Shown here: positions 63,240 through 64,000 of the stretch, piece by piece
Layout: each line of letters starts with the position of its first letter
Position numbering within the stretch: the stretch's first letter is position 1
Source of the DNA: Nostoc sp. MS1
Lineage (GTDB): Bacteria; Cyanobacteriota; Cyanobacteriia; Cyanobacteriales; Nostocaceae
Direction: 5' to 3'
Assembly: GCF_019976755.1 (NCBI RefSeq)
Contig: NZ_AP023441.1
Location: forward strand, 186,001-250,000
DNA length: 64,000 nucleotides
Position numbers and translations under genes: made by a program
Notes under the pieces: model-generated
The model's input: only the letters and a program-made list of their open reading frames with translations
Told to the model about the DNA's origin: nothing
Database searches by the model: none

Positions 63240-64000
63240 ATGCCTAGTGAGAAATTACATTTAATTATCAAATTAGTTAGTGTTGTTGGGATTACGGCTG
63301 GCGGTATAAGTTTAGGGTTACTGATACCCAAAATTGGATTTGACAATTCGTGGTTAAGTAAACACTCAGTTAATGGGAATGGCACAGCCGTTAACCATGC
63401 AATAACAAGTACATCTGCACAAGCCGCCGCCCCATCGATAAAAACAGAAATACCCAAAGCATTTCAAGGACAAACTATTTATCAAGCTAAATTACAACCT
63501 AATGATAAAGTCGTTGCTTTAACTTTTGATGATGGCCCAGGGCCAAAAAATACAGCACAAGTATTAGAAATTTTAAAGAAAAATAATATTAAAGCAACAT
63601 TTTTCATGGTGGGGATGATGGTCAAATATTTTCCCCAAGTTGCTAAACAAGTAGCAGACGACGGTCATGTGATTGGTAATCATACTTGGCATCATTGGTA
63701 TCGTCGCATGGATGTGGCCACAGCCGCTAGTGAAATTAATCGTACAGCAGATATTATTTATAAAACTACAGGAGTGAAAACTACACTGTTTCGTCCTCCC
63801 GGTGGTTTTTTAAATAATGGGGTAGTTGATTATGCCAAAAGCCAAAAGTATGCGGTTATGATGTGGTCAGATGAATCATCTGATACCCAGCGTCGTGAAC
63901 AACCACCTGCTTTAATCAAAAATGTTATTAAAGGTGTAAAACCAGGTGCAATTGTATTAATGCACGATGGCGGCGGTAATCGTTCTCGCACAGTTCAGGC
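63240..64000 (+). CDS. Polysaccharide deacetylase (NodB domain, CE4), cut by window edge
   Basis: ATG at 63240 with GAGGAG 9 bases upstream. N-terminal signal anchor (LHLIIKLVSVVGITAGGISLGLLI), a short linker, then the NodB domain: TFDDGPGPKNT (catalytic Asp, metal Asp), HTWHH (metal His), RPPGG and MHDGGG motifs. CE4 enzymes remove acetyl groups from peptidoglycan or envelope polysaccharides. The C-terminus lies beyond the window. Confidence 0.9.
   Translation, partial: MPSEKLHLIIKLVSVVGITAGGISLGLLIPKIGFDNSWLSKHSVNGNGTAVNHAITSTSAQAAAPSIKTEIPKAFQGQTIYQAKLQPNDKVVALTFDDGPGPKNTAQVLEILKKNNIKATFFMVGMMVKYFPQVAKQVADDGHVIGNHTWHHWYRRMDVATAASEINRTADIIYKTTGVKTTLFRPPGGFLNNGVVDYAKSQKYAVMMWSDESSDTQRREQPPALIKNVIKGVKPGAIVLMHDGGGNRSRTVQ

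Overview
The window looks like chromosomal DNA of a filamentous, probably heterocyst-forming cyanobacterium of the Nostoc/Anabaena type. Reasons: dense GCGATCGC (HIP1) sites, AT-rich intergenic DNA with many short dispersed palindromes, an xisH/xisI pair, hopanoid-modification genes, and many cyanobacterial protein families.

Layout. (1) 1-19.0 kb is an accessory membrane/ion region. It has three proteins that share one basic HMA-like N-terminal domain (RIRIP-type strand): a P-type ATPase, an HMA protein ending in two long glycine zippers (resembling calcyanin, the marker protein of intracellular amorphous Ca-carbonate formation), and a P-type ATPase that has lost every catalytic motif. Around them lie a beta-carbonic anhydrase, a Ca2+/H+ exchanger (CAX), an ArsA/Get3d-like protein with a broken P-loop, tandem DUF1345 proteins, a YtaF/MntP-like protein with an EF-hand loop, a ParB-like protein fused to a degenerate DNA-methylase domain, and several tiny membrane proteins. 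(2) 19.9-51.0 kb is a complete contractile injection system (CIS) locus. In order it encodes the DUF4255 cap protein, a CIS-linked unknown, a sheath with a roughly 210-residue Ala/Lys repeat insertion, two tube proteins, DUF5908, a LysM hub adaptor, a VgrG-like spike, a PAAR tip, gp25, two large baseplate proteins with a small membrane-anchored protein between them, a 1768-residue protein with Ig/PKD-like repeats, a tape measure, and a DUF4157 protein with a predicted PD-(D/E)XK nuclease C-terminus. The AAA+ ATPase lies at the far end on the opposite strand. Between effector and ATPase sit a RAYT transposase with REP-like palindromes, xisH/xisI and a membrane protein. A thylakoid-anchored CIS is known from Anabaena, and the membrane-anchored protein here fits that type. 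(3) 51.2-64 kb is mixed: an SDR relic, tandem crcB fluoride channels, a response regulator, an SDR, a truncated hemerythrin joined to hpnI, a peptide-exporter ABC protein, an arsenic operon (acr3-arsC) with two perfect ArsR-type operators, hpnK, a GNAT, a VOC protein and the start of a polysaccharide deacetylase.

How they work together. The CIS genes 19947-46493 run in one direction with short gaps or overlaps and probably act as one assembly operon. The HMA/CAX/carbonic anhydrase set suggests calcium and carbonate handling at a membrane, but this is inference from domains and neighbourhood. Most starts were chosen from domain alignment and ribosome-binding sites. No tRNA, rRNA or CRISPR array was recognised.
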